A DNA stretch of 64,000 nt from positions 124,001 through 188,000 of the forward strand of contig NC_019678.1 of NCBI RefSeq assembly GCF_000316665.1, written 5' to 3'. The position numbers were made by a program, and so were the translations under genes. Source of the stretch: Rivularia sp. PCC 7116. Its GTDB lineage: Bacteria; Cyanobacteriota; Cyanobacteriia; Cyanobacteriales; Nostocaceae. Positions 27,344 to 36,602 of this stretch are shown one piece after another (within the stretch, counting starts at the first letter, position 1; each line of letters begins with the position of its first letter). Below the pieces are notes generated by a model. The model did no database searches, was not told the origin of the DNA, and worked only from the letters and a program-made list of their open reading frames with translations.

Positions 27344-27898
27344 TTAATTTTCTAATTGTTGTTCTTCCTCTTTTATTTCTTCATCAAAAAACAATTGGGG
27401 TGTTTGAACAATATACGGAGCTTCAGAACCTAGTAAACCGCGCTTAATTAGTTCTGGGGTTTCAGGAAAAACCACAAACAGAGGATGTATAGTATTTGTA
27501 CCTTCATTCAAAATATGACTATAGCGAGGAGGCATAAACCACTCATAATCCTTGTCTAGCCAAATTTGAGTTTGTCGCCATCTTCCTAGTAATTCTGAAA
27601 AATCCTCATCCGGGCGATGAATAAATACCAGAATCTCAATTCCTGTTTTAATTTTCCATTCTGGATCGCACATCAAAATTGCTAAATCACAAGGAAGGCA
27701 AGTAGAGCAGGGTAAATCTGCTTCCGTTTTACGAATGCGGATAATTGGTAAAGGAATTGTCACAAGACTTTCATCTGGGCGACGTAGGCTAGGAATCATT
27801 TCCAAATAGGGACGATGCTGCTTTAAAAGAGCAACTGCTGCTGAGCGATCGCTATATTCAGCCAAGCTGATTTCATATTGAGATTTTTGTACGGGCAT
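27344..27898 (-). CDS. Hypothetical protein downstream of pilC
   Basis: I do not recognise this 184-residue protein. It is soluble, has no signal peptide, and is acidic at the C-terminus (EEIKEEEQQLEN). A Cys-rich stretch CSTCLPCDLAILMC near residues 79-92 could bind metal. The middle holds WRQTQIWLDKDYEWFMPPRY. It follows pilC by about 135 bases on the same strand, the spacer holding two heptamer arrays, so it may be co-transcribed with the pilus motor genes. The normal codon pattern and complete frame argue it is a real gene. Confidence 0.6.
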   Translation of the reverse strand: MPVQKSQYEISLAEYSDRSAAVALLKQHRPYLEMIPSLRRPDESLVTIPLPIIRIRKTEADLPCSTCLPCDLAILMCDPEWKIKTGIEILVFIHRPDEDFSELLGRWRQTQIWLDKDYEWFMPPRYSHILNEGTNTIHPLFVVFPETPELIKRGLLGSEAPYIVQTPQLFFDEEIKEEEQQLEN

Positions 27899-27904
27899 AA
27901 ATAA

Positions 27905-27939
27905 TTTTGGATTTTAGATTTGAAATTTTGAATTATTAG
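27905..27939. repeat. Heptamer tandem repeat (five units)
   Basis: Units TTTTGGA, TTTTAGA, TTTGAAA, TTTTGAA, TTATTAG in register, just upstream of the hypothetical gene start. STRR-type array. Confidence 0.7.
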
Positions 27940-28007
27940 TTGAGAGTTATTAATCTTAAAGCTTTGGCATTTTAAAAGTGGGAAGTTATCAATTAACTTT
28001 TTTATTT

Positions 28008-28028
28008 GATAACTGATAACTGGTAACT
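28008..28028. repeat. Heptamer tandem repeat (three units)
   Basis: GATAACT, GATAACT, GGTAACT, ending five bases before the pilC stop codon. The same units recur at 48749-48769 next to petC. Confidence 0.7.
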
Positions 28029-28032
28029 GTTC

Positions 28033-29262
28033 TTAACCCAATTCTTCAAAGACTGCGAACATTGGTAAATACATAGACAGTAGAATCACAGCAACCATGC
28101 CACCAATAACCACAATCATTACAGGTTCTAAAACACTAGTCATAGCTTTCACTGCTTGTTCAACTTCATCTTCATAAAAATCCGCAACTTTCATCAACAT
28201 CCCATCTAATTCTCCCGTTTCTTCCCCAATACTCATCATTTGAATTGCCATAGGAGGAAACACATCTTCCTTCTGTAAAGCAAAACTAATCATCCCCCCT
28301 TGCTGTACTTCGTTTTTTGCAGCTTCAATAGCGTTAGCAATTACCTGGTTTCCTGATGTATCTCGGACAATTTCTAAGGAGGTTAAAATTGGTACTCCGG
28401 AGCGAGTTAAAGAACCAAAGGTGCGGCTAAAACGAGCGATAGCTGACTTTTGAATTAAGTCACCAAATAAAGGTAGTTTTAAAGAAAGAGCATCGATATT
28501 TAATGTGCCTACAGGTGTCTTATAGTACATATCGAAAGCTAGTTTTGCTCCGACAACAATACCAATAAGAACAAAAAGCCTCCAGCTTGTAAGCACACCA
28601 CTTACCCAGAGCATAAACTGCGTTAGAGCCGGTAATTCCGTCCCCAAATCTTTGAATATATTGGCAAAAATGGGGATTAGAAAAATAGTCATTGCCAGAA
28701 AAATGATTACTGCTAAACTACCTACTACCGTAGGATAAGACATTGCCGATTTGATTTGGTTTTGCAGGCGAGCCGTATCTTCTAATAATTTTGCCAAACG
28801 ATTAAGAACTTCATCCAAAACACCCCCAACTTCGCCAGCTTGAATCATGCTGACATACAAACCATCAAAACATTGAGGGTGCTTTCGCATAGCATCGGAA
28901 AGATTAACACCGTTTTGTACTTCACTACTAATATCTAATAGTGCCTCTTTTAACTTTGGATTGCCGCATTGTTCGGAAAGCACTCCTAAACTTCTGACAA
29001 TGGCAACCCCTGCATTTGTTAAAGCAGCAAACTGACGAGAAAAAATCGCTTTATCTTTAACAGCAACTGTAGCAAGTTTGTTTTGCAGTTTTGTTAAATC
29101 CAGGGCATCGCCGATATCAAAACCTTTAAATTCTTGTAAATCCTGGATTACAAAACCTTGTTGTCTTAATTCAGTGCGAGCATCTGCTAAAGAGTTTGCA
29201 CTAATTTTTTCTTGTTTAGATTTTCCTTCTGAATCGCGAACGCGAGCGACGAAAGTAGGCAT
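28033..29262 (-). CDS. pilC: Type IV pilus inner-membrane platform protein PilC
   Basis: GspF/PilC-type platform protein of the type IV pilus, in the cytoplasmic membrane beneath the pilus base, where it couples PilB/PilT ATPase motion to pilin assembly. It begins MPTFVARVRDSEGKSKQEKI and carries two T2SF repeats (about 68-195 and 270-400), with transmembrane segments around YPTVVGSLAVIIFLAMTIFL and the C-terminal MIVVIGGMVAVILLSMYLPM. Length 409 is standard. It is third in the pilB-pilT-pilC operon, 106 bases after pilT. Such pili drive motility and DNA uptake in cyanobacteria. Confidence 0.93.
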   Translation of the reverse strand: MPTFVARVRDSEGKSKQEKISANSLADARTELRQQGFVIQDLQEFKGFDIGDALDLTKLQNKLATVAVKDKAIFSRQFAALTNAGVAIVRSLGVLSEQCGNPKLKEALLDISSEVQNGVNLSDAMRKHPQCFDGLYVSMIQAGEVGGVLDEVLNRLAKLLEDTARLQNQIKSAMSYPTVVGSLAVIIFLAMTIFLIPIFANIFKDLGTELPALTQFMLWVSGVLTSWRLFVLIGIVVGAKLAFDMYYKTPVGTLNIDALSLKLPLFGDLIQKSAIARFSRTFGSLTRSGVPILTSLEIVRDTSGNQVIANAIEAAKNEVQQGGMISFALQKEDVFPPMAIQMMSIGEETGELDGMLMKVADFYEDEVEQAVKAMTSVLEPVMIVVIGGMVAVILLSMYLPMFAVFEELG

Positions 29263-29368
29263 AATTTATATAGTTTAAATTCAAAAAATCAAAATTTTAA
29301 CTTGTTTAATGAAAAGTAGTTAGTAATTGGCATAAATAACAACTAACTACTAGTAAAATGTTTACAGA

Positions 29369-30490
29369 CTAACGTCTTGCACCAGCTTTTGCTTTACCAT
29401 TAGCTGCTCGAGTTGGTGCGGAACCAATTAGACGTTGGATTTCATCTGGCTTGGAAGTTTTGGACATGGCGGCTTCAAAAGAAATAGTTCCTGCTTTAAC
29501 GTAATCAGCAAGAACTTTCTCTAAGGTTTGCATTCCTAACTTGGCACCAGTTTGAATCGATGAATAAATTTGAGATGTTTTTCCTTCACGAATCATGTTG
29601 GAAATAGCAGGAGTAATAACCATAATTTCCTGAGCCATAACTCGACCAAATTCGTCAGGTTTAGGATTTTTCTTTGGTACTAAAGTTTGGCTAAATACCG
29701 CAACTAAAGAGTTAGACAACTGTACGCGAACTTGAGTTTGTCTATCAGCAGGGAAAACGTCGATGATTCTATCAACGGTTTGTGCTGCTGAAGATGTGTG
29801 TAATGTTCCGAATACTAAGTGACCAGTTTCTGCTGCGGAAATAGCCAGGGAAATTGTTTCCAAATCCCGCATCTCTCCAATCAAAATAATATCTGGATCT
29901 TCACGCAAAGAACCTTTTAAAGCATTAGCAAAACTTTTAGTATCTTCACCTAATTGACGTTGGTGAACCAGACTTTTAATTGGTTCGTAAACAAATTCAA
30001 TCGGGTCTTCAATTGTTAGGATATGTTCAGATTTTGTCCGGTTGATTAAATCAATCATTGCCGCCAAAGTTGTTGTCTTACCGGAACCGGTGGGGCCAGT
30101 TACCAATATCATTCCTTTGGGTTTGTCGCACATTTCTCGAACCACATCTGGTAAACCCAATTTATCAAAATTGGGAATTTTAGAACTTAATGCTCTTAAA
30201 CAAGCAGCATAAGTACCGCGTTCCTTGTAAACGTTTACCCGAAAACGCGCTAATCCTTTTACACCGTAAGAACAATCTAATTCCCAATTTTGTTCGAGGA
30301 TTTTACGTTGAGAATTATTTAACATACTAAAAATTAGTCTCTGACATTGATCGGAACTTAAGGCTTCTTCTCCGATCGGTGTTAATTTACCGCTGATGCG
30401 AAAATAAGGAGGCAAACCAGCGGACAAATGCATATCCGAACCTCCCATTTCAATCATTTGTTCCATTAAATCTTCAATCATCATTTCCAT
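29369..30490 (-). CDS. pilT: Pilus retraction ATPase PilT
   Basis: Hexameric ATPase that powers type IV pilus retraction. The N-terminal PAS-like domain (MIEMGGSDMHLSAGLPPYFR) is followed by Walker A GPTGSGKT at 132-139, an Asp box (LREDPDIILIGEMRD) and a His box (GHLVFGTLHTSSAAQTVDR). The PilT marker AIRNLIRE-type helix appears as PAISNMIREGKTSQI. Length 373 fits. It lies 64 bases after pilB and 106 before pilC on the minus strand. Starts at residues 3 or 4 are also possible. Confidence 0.95.
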   Translation of the reverse strand: MEMMIEDLMEQMIEMGGSDMHLSAGLPPYFRISGKLTPIGEEALSSDQCQRLIFSMLNNSQRKILEQNWELDCSYGVKGLARFRVNVYKERGTYAACLRALSSKIPNFDKLGLPDVVREMCDKPKGMILVTGPTGSGKTTTLAAMIDLINRTKSEHILTIEDPIEFVYEPIKSLVHQRQLGEDTKSFANALKGSLREDPDIILIGEMRDLETISLAISAAETGHLVFGTLHTSSAAQTVDRIIDVFPADRQTQVRVQLSNSLVAVFSQTLVPKKNPKPDEFGRVMAQEIMVITPAISNMIREGKTSQIYSSIQTGAKLGMQTLEKVLADYVKAGTISFEAAMSKTSKPDEIQRLIGSAPTRAANGKAKAGARR

Positions 30491-30554
30491 TTGTCTGCAC
30501 CTTTTATTTTTTGTTTAATACTTGTTATCTGGATTTATTTGTTTTTACTAACAA

Positions 30555-32591
30555 CTAATCTTGAAAGCGAGATGTCATACAGTAAGGACAATCCAACCAT
30601 TCAGGTTGTAATTGAGCTTCACAATTTCGGCAAGTCAAACCACTCTTACGTTTCGCTTTCAATTCCGCTTCCAAGCCCGTGTCGGTAAATGTTACCCGTT
30701 CCACTTCTTCGAGGGTAGTAGCTCCTTGACGCACCAAATCCAAGCTGTAAGCAAGCAAGGTTTTCATTCCCTCTTCTACTGCTGCTTCTTTAATTAATTC
30801 TGTTGGTGCTTCCTCGTTGATTAAAGCTTGGATGCGTTCGGTAATTCTCATTACTTCGTAAACACCGCAACGTCCTTTGTAACCAATGCCGTTACATTTT
30901 TCACAAAGATTGTTATTAGCTTTAGCTTCTTGAGCCTGCTCGATGCTGAGTGTATTAGCTTTATAGAAAGTGACATCAGCTTCTTGAGATGCCGATAAAC
31001 CGTAGCGGCTAAGTTCTTGCGATGTAGGCGAGTATTCAATACGACATTCGCTACATACGCGACGCATTAAACGTTGTGCCAGCACCCCGATTAAGGAGCT
31101 AGAAATCATAAAAGATTCAATGCCCATTTCTCCAAGACGTGCGATCGCACCGGGAGCATCGTTGGTGTGCAGGGTTGTTAATACTAAGTGACCTGTTAGT
31201 GCTGCTTCGATAGCTGTTTTTGCAGTTTCTTTATCTCGGGTTTCACCAACAAGTAATACATCTGGATCTTGTCGTAAGAATGCCCGCAATGCCGTACCGA
31301 AATCTAAACCTTTTTCCCGAATAACCTGCACTTGAGTAATTCCGGGCAAACTATATTCCACCGGGTCTTCCACGGTACTGATATTAATATCAGGAGAATT
31401 TCGTTCGGCTAAGGCAGAATACAGAGAAGTTGTTTTACCCGAACCAGTAGGCCCTGTTACTAGAATTAAGCCAAAGGGGCGGCTTACCATTTCCTGAACA
31501 ATTTGCAACGTCTCGGTATCGGTAATTAATTTATCCAGTCCCAATTGAGTTGAGGAGTTATCAAGAATTCGGAGTACTACCTTTTCTCCGTAACGACTTG
31601 GTAACGTATTTACGCGGAAATCGACCTTGCGCCCTTCAAACAAACGGCGGATGCGTCCATCCTGGGGAAGGCGACGTTCGGCGATATCTAAGGTCGCAAT
31701 AATTTTAAAACGGGCTGTAATTGCTGGAACGATTTTTTTCGGTAAGGGGTCAAAAGCTTCCCTTAATACACCATCCTTACGAAAACGTATACGTAAATTT
31801 TCTTCTTGGGGTTCGATGTGAATATCAGAAACTCCTTCATGCAATGCTTTGGCAAGAATTCTATTCACCAAGTTAATAATTGGTGCATCCTCAGCACCTT
31901 TCATCGCCGACCCTAAATCAGCTTCAGCTTCTTCAGGAGCATCTTCTAAATCGAGATTATCTAGATTTTCTAAATCTTGATTAATATCGGTAAATTGTTG
32001 CTTTTCTATATGCTTCTGTTTAACAGCCATTTCATCCAAAAATTGGTTGATTAGCTGCTGATAATCCTCAGCGGTAATTACCATTCTTTGTAAACTGAAG
32101 CCTTGAGGACGTAAAATCCGGTTCAAGTCGTCGGAAGCCTCCAGATTATCTGGATCCACCATCGCTACTAAAATGTAGGGTGGATTCTCATCTTCATGTT
32201 TTGACAATGGAATTAGGCGATGCCGACGACAAATATCAACGGGCACAAGAGTCTCAATCAAGCCCCCCACAGAAGTTGTGCCGACTTGGCTAACTTCCGG
32301 ATCTAAGGATTCTACGCCGTAAAGAATTTTAAGTTCAAATAGCTGTTGCTTTTTATATTCGCGAAGTAGCTCTGGTGATAGTTGTCGCCCTGCAATCGAT
32401 TCGATAACCTCAATTAAAGGTCTACCCGATTTGCGACTTTCTATTAGTGCCTGCTTCATCTGACTGTTGTCAACGAAGCCAGATTGAACAAGTTTGTTAC
32501 CGAAAGGCGAAAACTCCGATTTAACGCTCAGAGCGGTACTACGCCTTTGTTGCGACGAGTAAGTCATATATTGAGATGATGGATGCTGCAC
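30555..32591 (-). CDS. pilB: Pilus extension ATPase PilB
   Basis: GspE/PilB-type ATPase that drives pilus extension at the cytoplasmic membrane. The N-terminal MshEN-like domain (about 25-180) is followed by the ATPase with Walker A GPTGSGKT at 380-387, LRQDPDVLLVGETRDKET and GHLVLTTLHTNDAPGAI. A tetracysteine zinc motif (CSECR and CEKCNGIGYKGRCGVYE) follows. The last 30 residues hold an extra CxxC pair set (CRNCEAQ, CPYC). Length 678 is typical for cyanobacterial PilB1. It opens the pilB-pilT-pilC operon and is divergent from grpE, sharing a 510-base promoter region. Confidence 0.95.
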   Translation of the reverse strand: MQHPSSQYMTYSSQQRRSTALSVKSEFSPFGNKLVQSGFVDNSQMKQALIESRKSGRPLIEVIESIAGRQLSPELLREYKKQQLFELKILYGVESLDPEVSQVGTTSVGGLIETLVPVDICRRHRLIPLSKHEDENPPYILVAMVDPDNLEASDDLNRILRPQGFSLQRMVITAEDYQQLINQFLDEMAVKQKHIEKQQFTDINQDLENLDNLDLEDAPEEAEADLGSAMKGAEDAPIINLVNRILAKALHEGVSDIHIEPQEENLRIRFRKDGVLREAFDPLPKKIVPAITARFKIIATLDIAERRLPQDGRIRRLFEGRKVDFRVNTLPSRYGEKVVLRILDNSSTQLGLDKLITDTETLQIVQEMVSRPFGLILVTGPTGSGKTTSLYSALAERNSPDINISTVEDPVEYSLPGITQVQVIREKGLDFGTALRAFLRQDPDVLLVGETRDKETAKTAIEAALTGHLVLTTLHTNDAPGAIARLGEMGIESFMISSSLIGVLAQRLMRRVCSECRIEYSPTSQELSRYGLSASQEADVTFYKANTLSIEQAQEAKANNNLCEKCNGIGYKGRCGVYEVMRITERIQALINEEAPTELIKEAAVEEGMKTLLAYSLDLVRQGATTLEEVERVTFTDTGLEAELKAKRKSGLTCRNCEAQLQPEWLDCPYCMTSRFQD

Positions 32592-33100
32592 AAACCGTAC
32601 TATTTGAGTATTCCCAACCTGGGGGAATAAATTTTCATCTCAACCAAGAAATCTTTACTAATTTTTTTTTACGAGTGGTGTTGCTTTAGAAAGCGCCTAT
32701 TTTTGTAAGTACAGTCGAATTTGATAACTAGGTTGGAGGTCAAAATAATCTTTGTCATGCATAAGAATAAATTCTTAGATTCGGACAGCATGAGGGAACC
32801 CCTACTTATTTAAGTGAGAAATTTCTACAACAAAGCTTATTAATAAAAGTCATCAAGGCGTTCAGCATTTGTCATAATACATGACTGAGATACCACTTCC
32901 GTGGAATATTTGGCAGACTGTCTACGCCTAACTTCCCCTTGCAGTAAGTGAATTTTTTAGCTGCTGTGAATTAATGGCTGTAACAAGTTACCTGTAAACT
33001 ATCCCTAAATGATTAGATTAAAGTGACCGAACAACGAACGGTCCGGATCGAAACTACACAGCAGTGCTCTAACAGCGAACAAACAGAGGTACATTAAGTG
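32592..33100. promoter_or_regulatory. Divergent control region of pilB and grpE
   Basis: About 510 bases between divergent pilB and grpE. It must hold both promoters. I see no CIRCE-type inverted repeat (TTAGCACTC/GAGTGCTAA). AGAGG at 33085-33089 is the grpE ribosome site. Confidence 0.5.
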
Positions 33101-33760
33101 ATGAACAGCGACTCTCCAGAAACAAATTCCAACAGCGATGTTAACGAGCCAGTCACAATTGAGGCGAACGTAGCAGAAAATGCTACCGTCAATCCAGAAG
33201 ATGCTAACAATCAAACCCAAACAACTGCTCCAAATAATGCTGGTGCTTCAGAATCGACTGAAATCAAGTCTTTGAAAGCACAGTTAGATGAGCGTAGCAG
33301 TCAATATATGCGAATTGCAGCAGACTTCGAGAATTACCGTAAACGAACGCTCAAAGAAAAAGACGATTTAGAACTACAGGTTAAGCGCAATACAATTACA
33401 GAATTATTACCAATAATTGATAACTTTGAACGAGCGCGAGCGCAAATTAAGCCCCAAAATGACGGGGAAATGGCAATTCACAAAAGTTATCAAGGCGTTT
33501 ACAAACAGTTAGTAGACTCTCTCAAACGCTTGGGAGTTTCGCCAATGCGTCCTGAAGGTCAAGAGTTCGATCCCAACGAACATGAAGCAGTTATGCGCGA
33601 ACCTACGGATGAATATCCGGAAGGAACAGTGTTAGAAGAGTTAGTACGCGGATACTTTCTTGGCGATCGCGTGCTACGTCATGCAATGGTTAAAGTGGCT
33701 GCTCAAAAGGAAGATTCCCCTTCTGAGGAGAACTCCCAGTCTGGGGAAACAAGTACTTAA
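33101..33760 (+). CDS. grpE: Nucleotide exchange factor GrpE
   Basis: GrpE opens the DnaK nucleotide site to release ADP in the Hsp70 cycle. The acidic, Asn/Gln-rich N-terminus (about 1-60) is disordered. A long dimer helix ([20 protein letters not shown]) follows, then the four-helix bundle and beta-wing with [20 protein letters not shown] and [17 protein letters not shown] take the ATG at 33101; the GTG directly before it (33098) is an alternative. It stands first in the chaperone block grpE-dnaK-dnaJ, 267 bases before dnaK. Confidence 0.94.
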   Translation: MNSDSPETNSNSDVNEPVTIEANVAENATVNPEDANNQTQTTAPNNAGASESTEIKSLKAQLDERSSQYMRIAADFENYRKRTLKEKDDLELQVKRNTITELLPIIDNFERARAQIKPQNDGEMAIHKSYQGVYKQLVDSLKRLGVSPMRPEGQEFDPNEHEAVMREPTDEYPEGTVLEELVRGYFLGDRVLRHAMVKVAAQKEDSPSEENSQSGETST

Positions 33761-33919
33761 GAGTCGCTCGCTTCCACTAACTAAAACTGCTGTCGGTTAA
33801 TCATAATCGGACGAGTATCGCATCCGGGTTTATTTAATAGTCCCATCCGCGCTTTTTATTAGCAACGATTGCGATCAAATATTTCTCCTTACAGCGAAAT
33901 TATTTGATACATAAGATGG

Positions 33920-33964
33920 ACAGTTTCCCCATAAACGAACATTGTTTGATAAACGGGAAACTGT
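33920..33964 (+). promoter_or_regulatory. Stem-loop in the dnaK leader
   Basis: Perfect 10-pair arms ACAGTTTCCC (33920-33929) and GGGAAACTGT (33955-33964), with a 25-base loop that may hold an inner AAAC/GTTT pair. It ends 63 bases before the dnaK ATG. No U tract follows, so a leader structure (for example a thermosensor, or an operator) is more likely than a terminator. Confidence 0.5.
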
Positions 33965-34027
33965 TCAAATTAATTAGTTGTAAAAAATGCCGCTTTATAG
34001 AATTAATCAGTACAAATACCGATAGTT

Positions 34028-36016
34028 ATGGGAAAAGTTATTGGGATCGACTTGGGCACTACCAACAGTTGTGTCGCAGTTTTGGAAGGTGGACAACCCC
34101 TTGTAATTGCTAATTCAGAAGGCGGACGTACTACTCCATCCATTGTGGGATTCGGCAAAGGTGGCGAGCGCCTGGTTGGTCCTCTGGCAAAGCGCCAAGC
34201 GGTAACTAATGCAGAAAACACTATATACAGTATTAAACGATTTATTGGTCGTCGTTGGGATGATACTCAAGAGGAACGCGCTCGCGTACCATATAGCTGT
34301 GACAAAGGTCGAGACGATACTGTTGATGTCCAAATTCGCGGACGTAACTATACTCCTCAAGAAATCTCCGCAATGATTTTACAGAAGTTAAAGCAGGATG
34401 CGGAAAATTTTTTAGGAGAAGATGTAACTCAGGCAGTAATAACGGTTCCCGCGTATTTTACCGATGCTCAAAGACAAGCAACTAAAGACGCTGGAACAAT
34501 TGCTGGATTGGAAGTACTGCGAATTATCAATGAGCCAACCGCAGCTGCTTTAGCATTTGGTTTAGATAAACAAGATGAAGAACAGTTAATTCTTGTGTTT
34601 GACTTGGGAGGTGGAACTTTTGATGTTTCTATTCTCCAACTTGGAGATGGAGTATTTGAAGTAAAAGCAACTTGTGGTAACAATCACCTCGGGGGAGACG
34701 ATTTTGATAACTGTATCGTCCAATGGATGATGGAGATTTTCTACCACCAAGAAAAAATAGACCTTTCCGAAGACAAGATGGCGCTGCAACGCCTGCGGGA
34801 AGCTGCGGAAAAAGCAAAGATTGAACTCTCCACTATGCCGAGTACTTCAATAAACTTACCGTTTATTACCGCCAATGAAACTGGACCAAAACATTTGGAA
34901 ATGGAGCTTAGCCGTTCCAAATTTGAAGAACTTAGCGAGGATTTGATTCAAGCTATTGTCGAACCAATGGTTCAGTCCCTTAAAGATGCTGACTTGAAGC
35001 CAGAAATGATGGACAAAATTATTCTGGTGGGTGGCTCTACTCGTATTCCTGCAGTGCAGAATGCTTTAATGAAGTTTTTTGGTGGGAAAGCCCCAGATCG
35101 TTCCGTTAACCCAGATGAAGCTGTGGCTCTAGGTGCTGCAATCCAAGCTGGAGTATTGGGCGGAGAAGTTGATGATTTGCTACTTTTAGATGTCACTCCT
35201 TTGTCTTTGGGATTGGAAACTTTGGGAGAAGTATTTACCAAAATAATGGAGCGTAATACTACAATTCCTACTAGCAAATCCCAAATATTTTCTACAGCGG
35301 TAGATGGGCAAAATTCAGTGGAGATTCACGTTCTTCAGGGTGAAAGAGCGATGGCACGTGACAATAAAAGTTTAGGTAAATTTCTTTTGAATGGAATTCC
35401 TCTCGCCCCTCGTGGAGTACCGCAAATTGAAGTATCTTTTGAAATTGATGTTAACGGTATTCTAAAAGTTGGCGCTCAGGATAAAGGCACTGGTAGAGAG
35501 CAAACTATTCGGATTACTAATACAGGTGGTTTGAGTCAGAACGAAGTAGAGAGAATGCGTCAAGAGGCTGAAACCTATGCTGAAGAAGATAGAAGGCGAT
35601 TAGAGTTAATCGAATTGACAAACCAAGCTAATACTCTGTTACACAGTTACGAAACCTCTTTAACGGATAATGCGGATTTAATTGACGAGCAGCTTAAAGC
35701 TTCTATTGATGAAAAATTAGCAATATTGCAAGCTGCAATGGCCAATGAAAAAATATCTGTAGCAGAATTCAAACAAAGCTTGGATGAGTTTCAACAAACT
35801 GTATTCGCTATTGGTGCAGAAGTATATAGTCGCGTTAACACTGGAAATTACGAAGAAGTGGTTGAAACTTCTGAGAATCCCGATAGTTCCGATAGTACCG
35901 ATAGCCCTGCGATTCCAGAAGATAGCGAGGCTTCAAAAGAAGCTTTTGCTCCGCAATTCAGCTTTGATTTTGAAGAAGATCACACAGTACAAGCTGATTA
36001 CGAAGCTATAGACTAA
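34028..36016 (+). CDS. dnaK: Molecular chaperone DnaK (Hsp70)
   Basis: ATP-driven chaperone that binds exposed hydrophobic segments. The nucleotide-binding domain begins [20 protein letters not shown], with [20 protein letters not shown] and [13 protein letters not shown]. The substrate-binding part shows [17 protein letters not shown]. Length 662 is slightly long. The C-terminus departs from the usual EEVD/EVK-like end: it has an acidic, Ser/Asp-rich tail with a ninefold-base repeat (35880-35906, coding PDSSDSTDS) and ends [12 protein letters not shown]. It sits in grpE-dnaK-dnaJ order, which suggests the housekeeping/stress DnaK2-type copy. Two hairpins follow the stop. Confidence 0.95.
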   Translation: MGKVIGIDLGTTNSCVAVLEGGQPLVIANSEGGRTTPSIVGFGKGGERLVGPLAKRQAVTNAENTIYSIKRFIGRRWDDTQEERARVPYSCDKGRDDTVDVQIRGRNYTPQEISAMILQKLKQDAENFLGEDVTQAVITVPAYFTDAQRQATKDAGTIAGLEVLRIINEPTAAALAFGLDKQDEEQLILVFDLGGGTFDVSILQLGDGVFEVKATCGNNHLGGDDFDNCIVQWMMEIFYHQEKIDLSEDKMALQRLREAAEKAKIELSTMPSTSINLPFITANETGPKHLEMELSRSKFEELSEDLIQAIVEPMVQSLKDADLKPEMMDKIILVGGSTRIPAVQNALMKFFGGKAPDRSVNPDEAVALGAAIQAGVLGGEVDDLLLLDVTPLSLGLETLGEVFTKIMERNTTIPTSKSQIFSTAVDGQNSVEIHVLQGERAMARDNKSLGKFLLNGIPLAPRGVPQIEVSFEIDVNGILKVGAQDKGTGREQTIRITNTGGLSQNEVERMRQEAETYAEEDRRRLELIELTNQANTLLHSYETSLTDNADLIDEQLKASIDEKLAILQAAMANEKISVAEFKQSLDEFQQTVFAIGAEVYSRVNTGNYEEVVETSENPDSSDSTDSPAIPEDSEASKEAFAPQFSFDFEEDHTVQADYEAID

Positions 36017-36060
36017 TAACCTTGTTCTAGTCAGTAAGTGGACGTAATTGAATATAAAAT

Positions 36061-36118
36061 AAGACCTCACCGCAACGCAGTAGCTTCTCAATCCCTCTCC
36101 TTAATAAGGTGAGGTTTT
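36061..36118. repeat. Inverted repeat after dnaK
   Basis: Arms AAGACCTCACC (36061-36071) and GGTGAGGTTTT (36108-36118), 45 bases after the dnaK stop. Between them is AATCCCTCTCCTTAATAA. This resembles a common cyanobacterial dispersed repeat and may also end transcription. Confidence 0.5.
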
Positions 36119-36184
36119 ATATTTAATTTGACCTAGTTACTTAATTAGCAATTTTGCTTAAATGTAGTGCAGCTATAAATTTTA

Positions 36185-36224
36185 TTTAGAAACCTCTTCT
36201 ACTAAACCAGAAGAGGTTTCTAAA
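36185..36224 (+). terminator. Strong hairpin between dnaK and dnaJ
   Basis: Perfect 16-pair stem TTTAGAAACCTCTTCT / AGAAGAGGTTTCTAAA with an 8-base loop (ACTAAACC). No long U tract follows, but stem ends are A/T. It separates dnaK from dnaJ, which suggests separate transcripts. Confidence 0.65.
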
Positions 36225-36506
36225 TTGTGTACTTGCTTCCCTAAGTATTTTTCTAATGCCGTAAAATATCAGATGGTGGGTTTTCCGCACTAATTAGTGC
36301 GGCTAGCCCTTCTGGTTAGAGTCTGCTTATTGCACATCTACGTAGCACAATTATAAGAGAGTAGGGAGCAGGCTAAATAATAAATGTCGTCCTTCCTCAG
36401 GTTACACCTGCACTTTAATGTAAAAGTGATGATTTTTATCAAGCGTAAAGGGTAAAATCAATAATTAATAATAAAACTTAACTTTTTGCCTTCTGCCCGA
36501 CGGGTT

Positions 36507-36545
36507 CCCATTAAAAATTTTTTCTAAGAAAAAATTTTTAATGGG
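36507..36545. repeat. Perfect 39-base palindrome upstream of dnaJ
   Basis: Two 19-base arms (36507-36525 and 36527-36545), starting CCCATTAAAAA and complementary without mismatch, around a single A. It is flanked on both sides by direct copies of GGGTTCCC (36502-36509 and 36543-36550). It ends 57 bases before the dnaJ ATG. Confidence 0.75.
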
Positions 36546-36602
36546 TTCCCCGACCTGTAACTGCATATTTGTTTCCAACATTTTAACTTTTACCTTTGCT
36601 TT

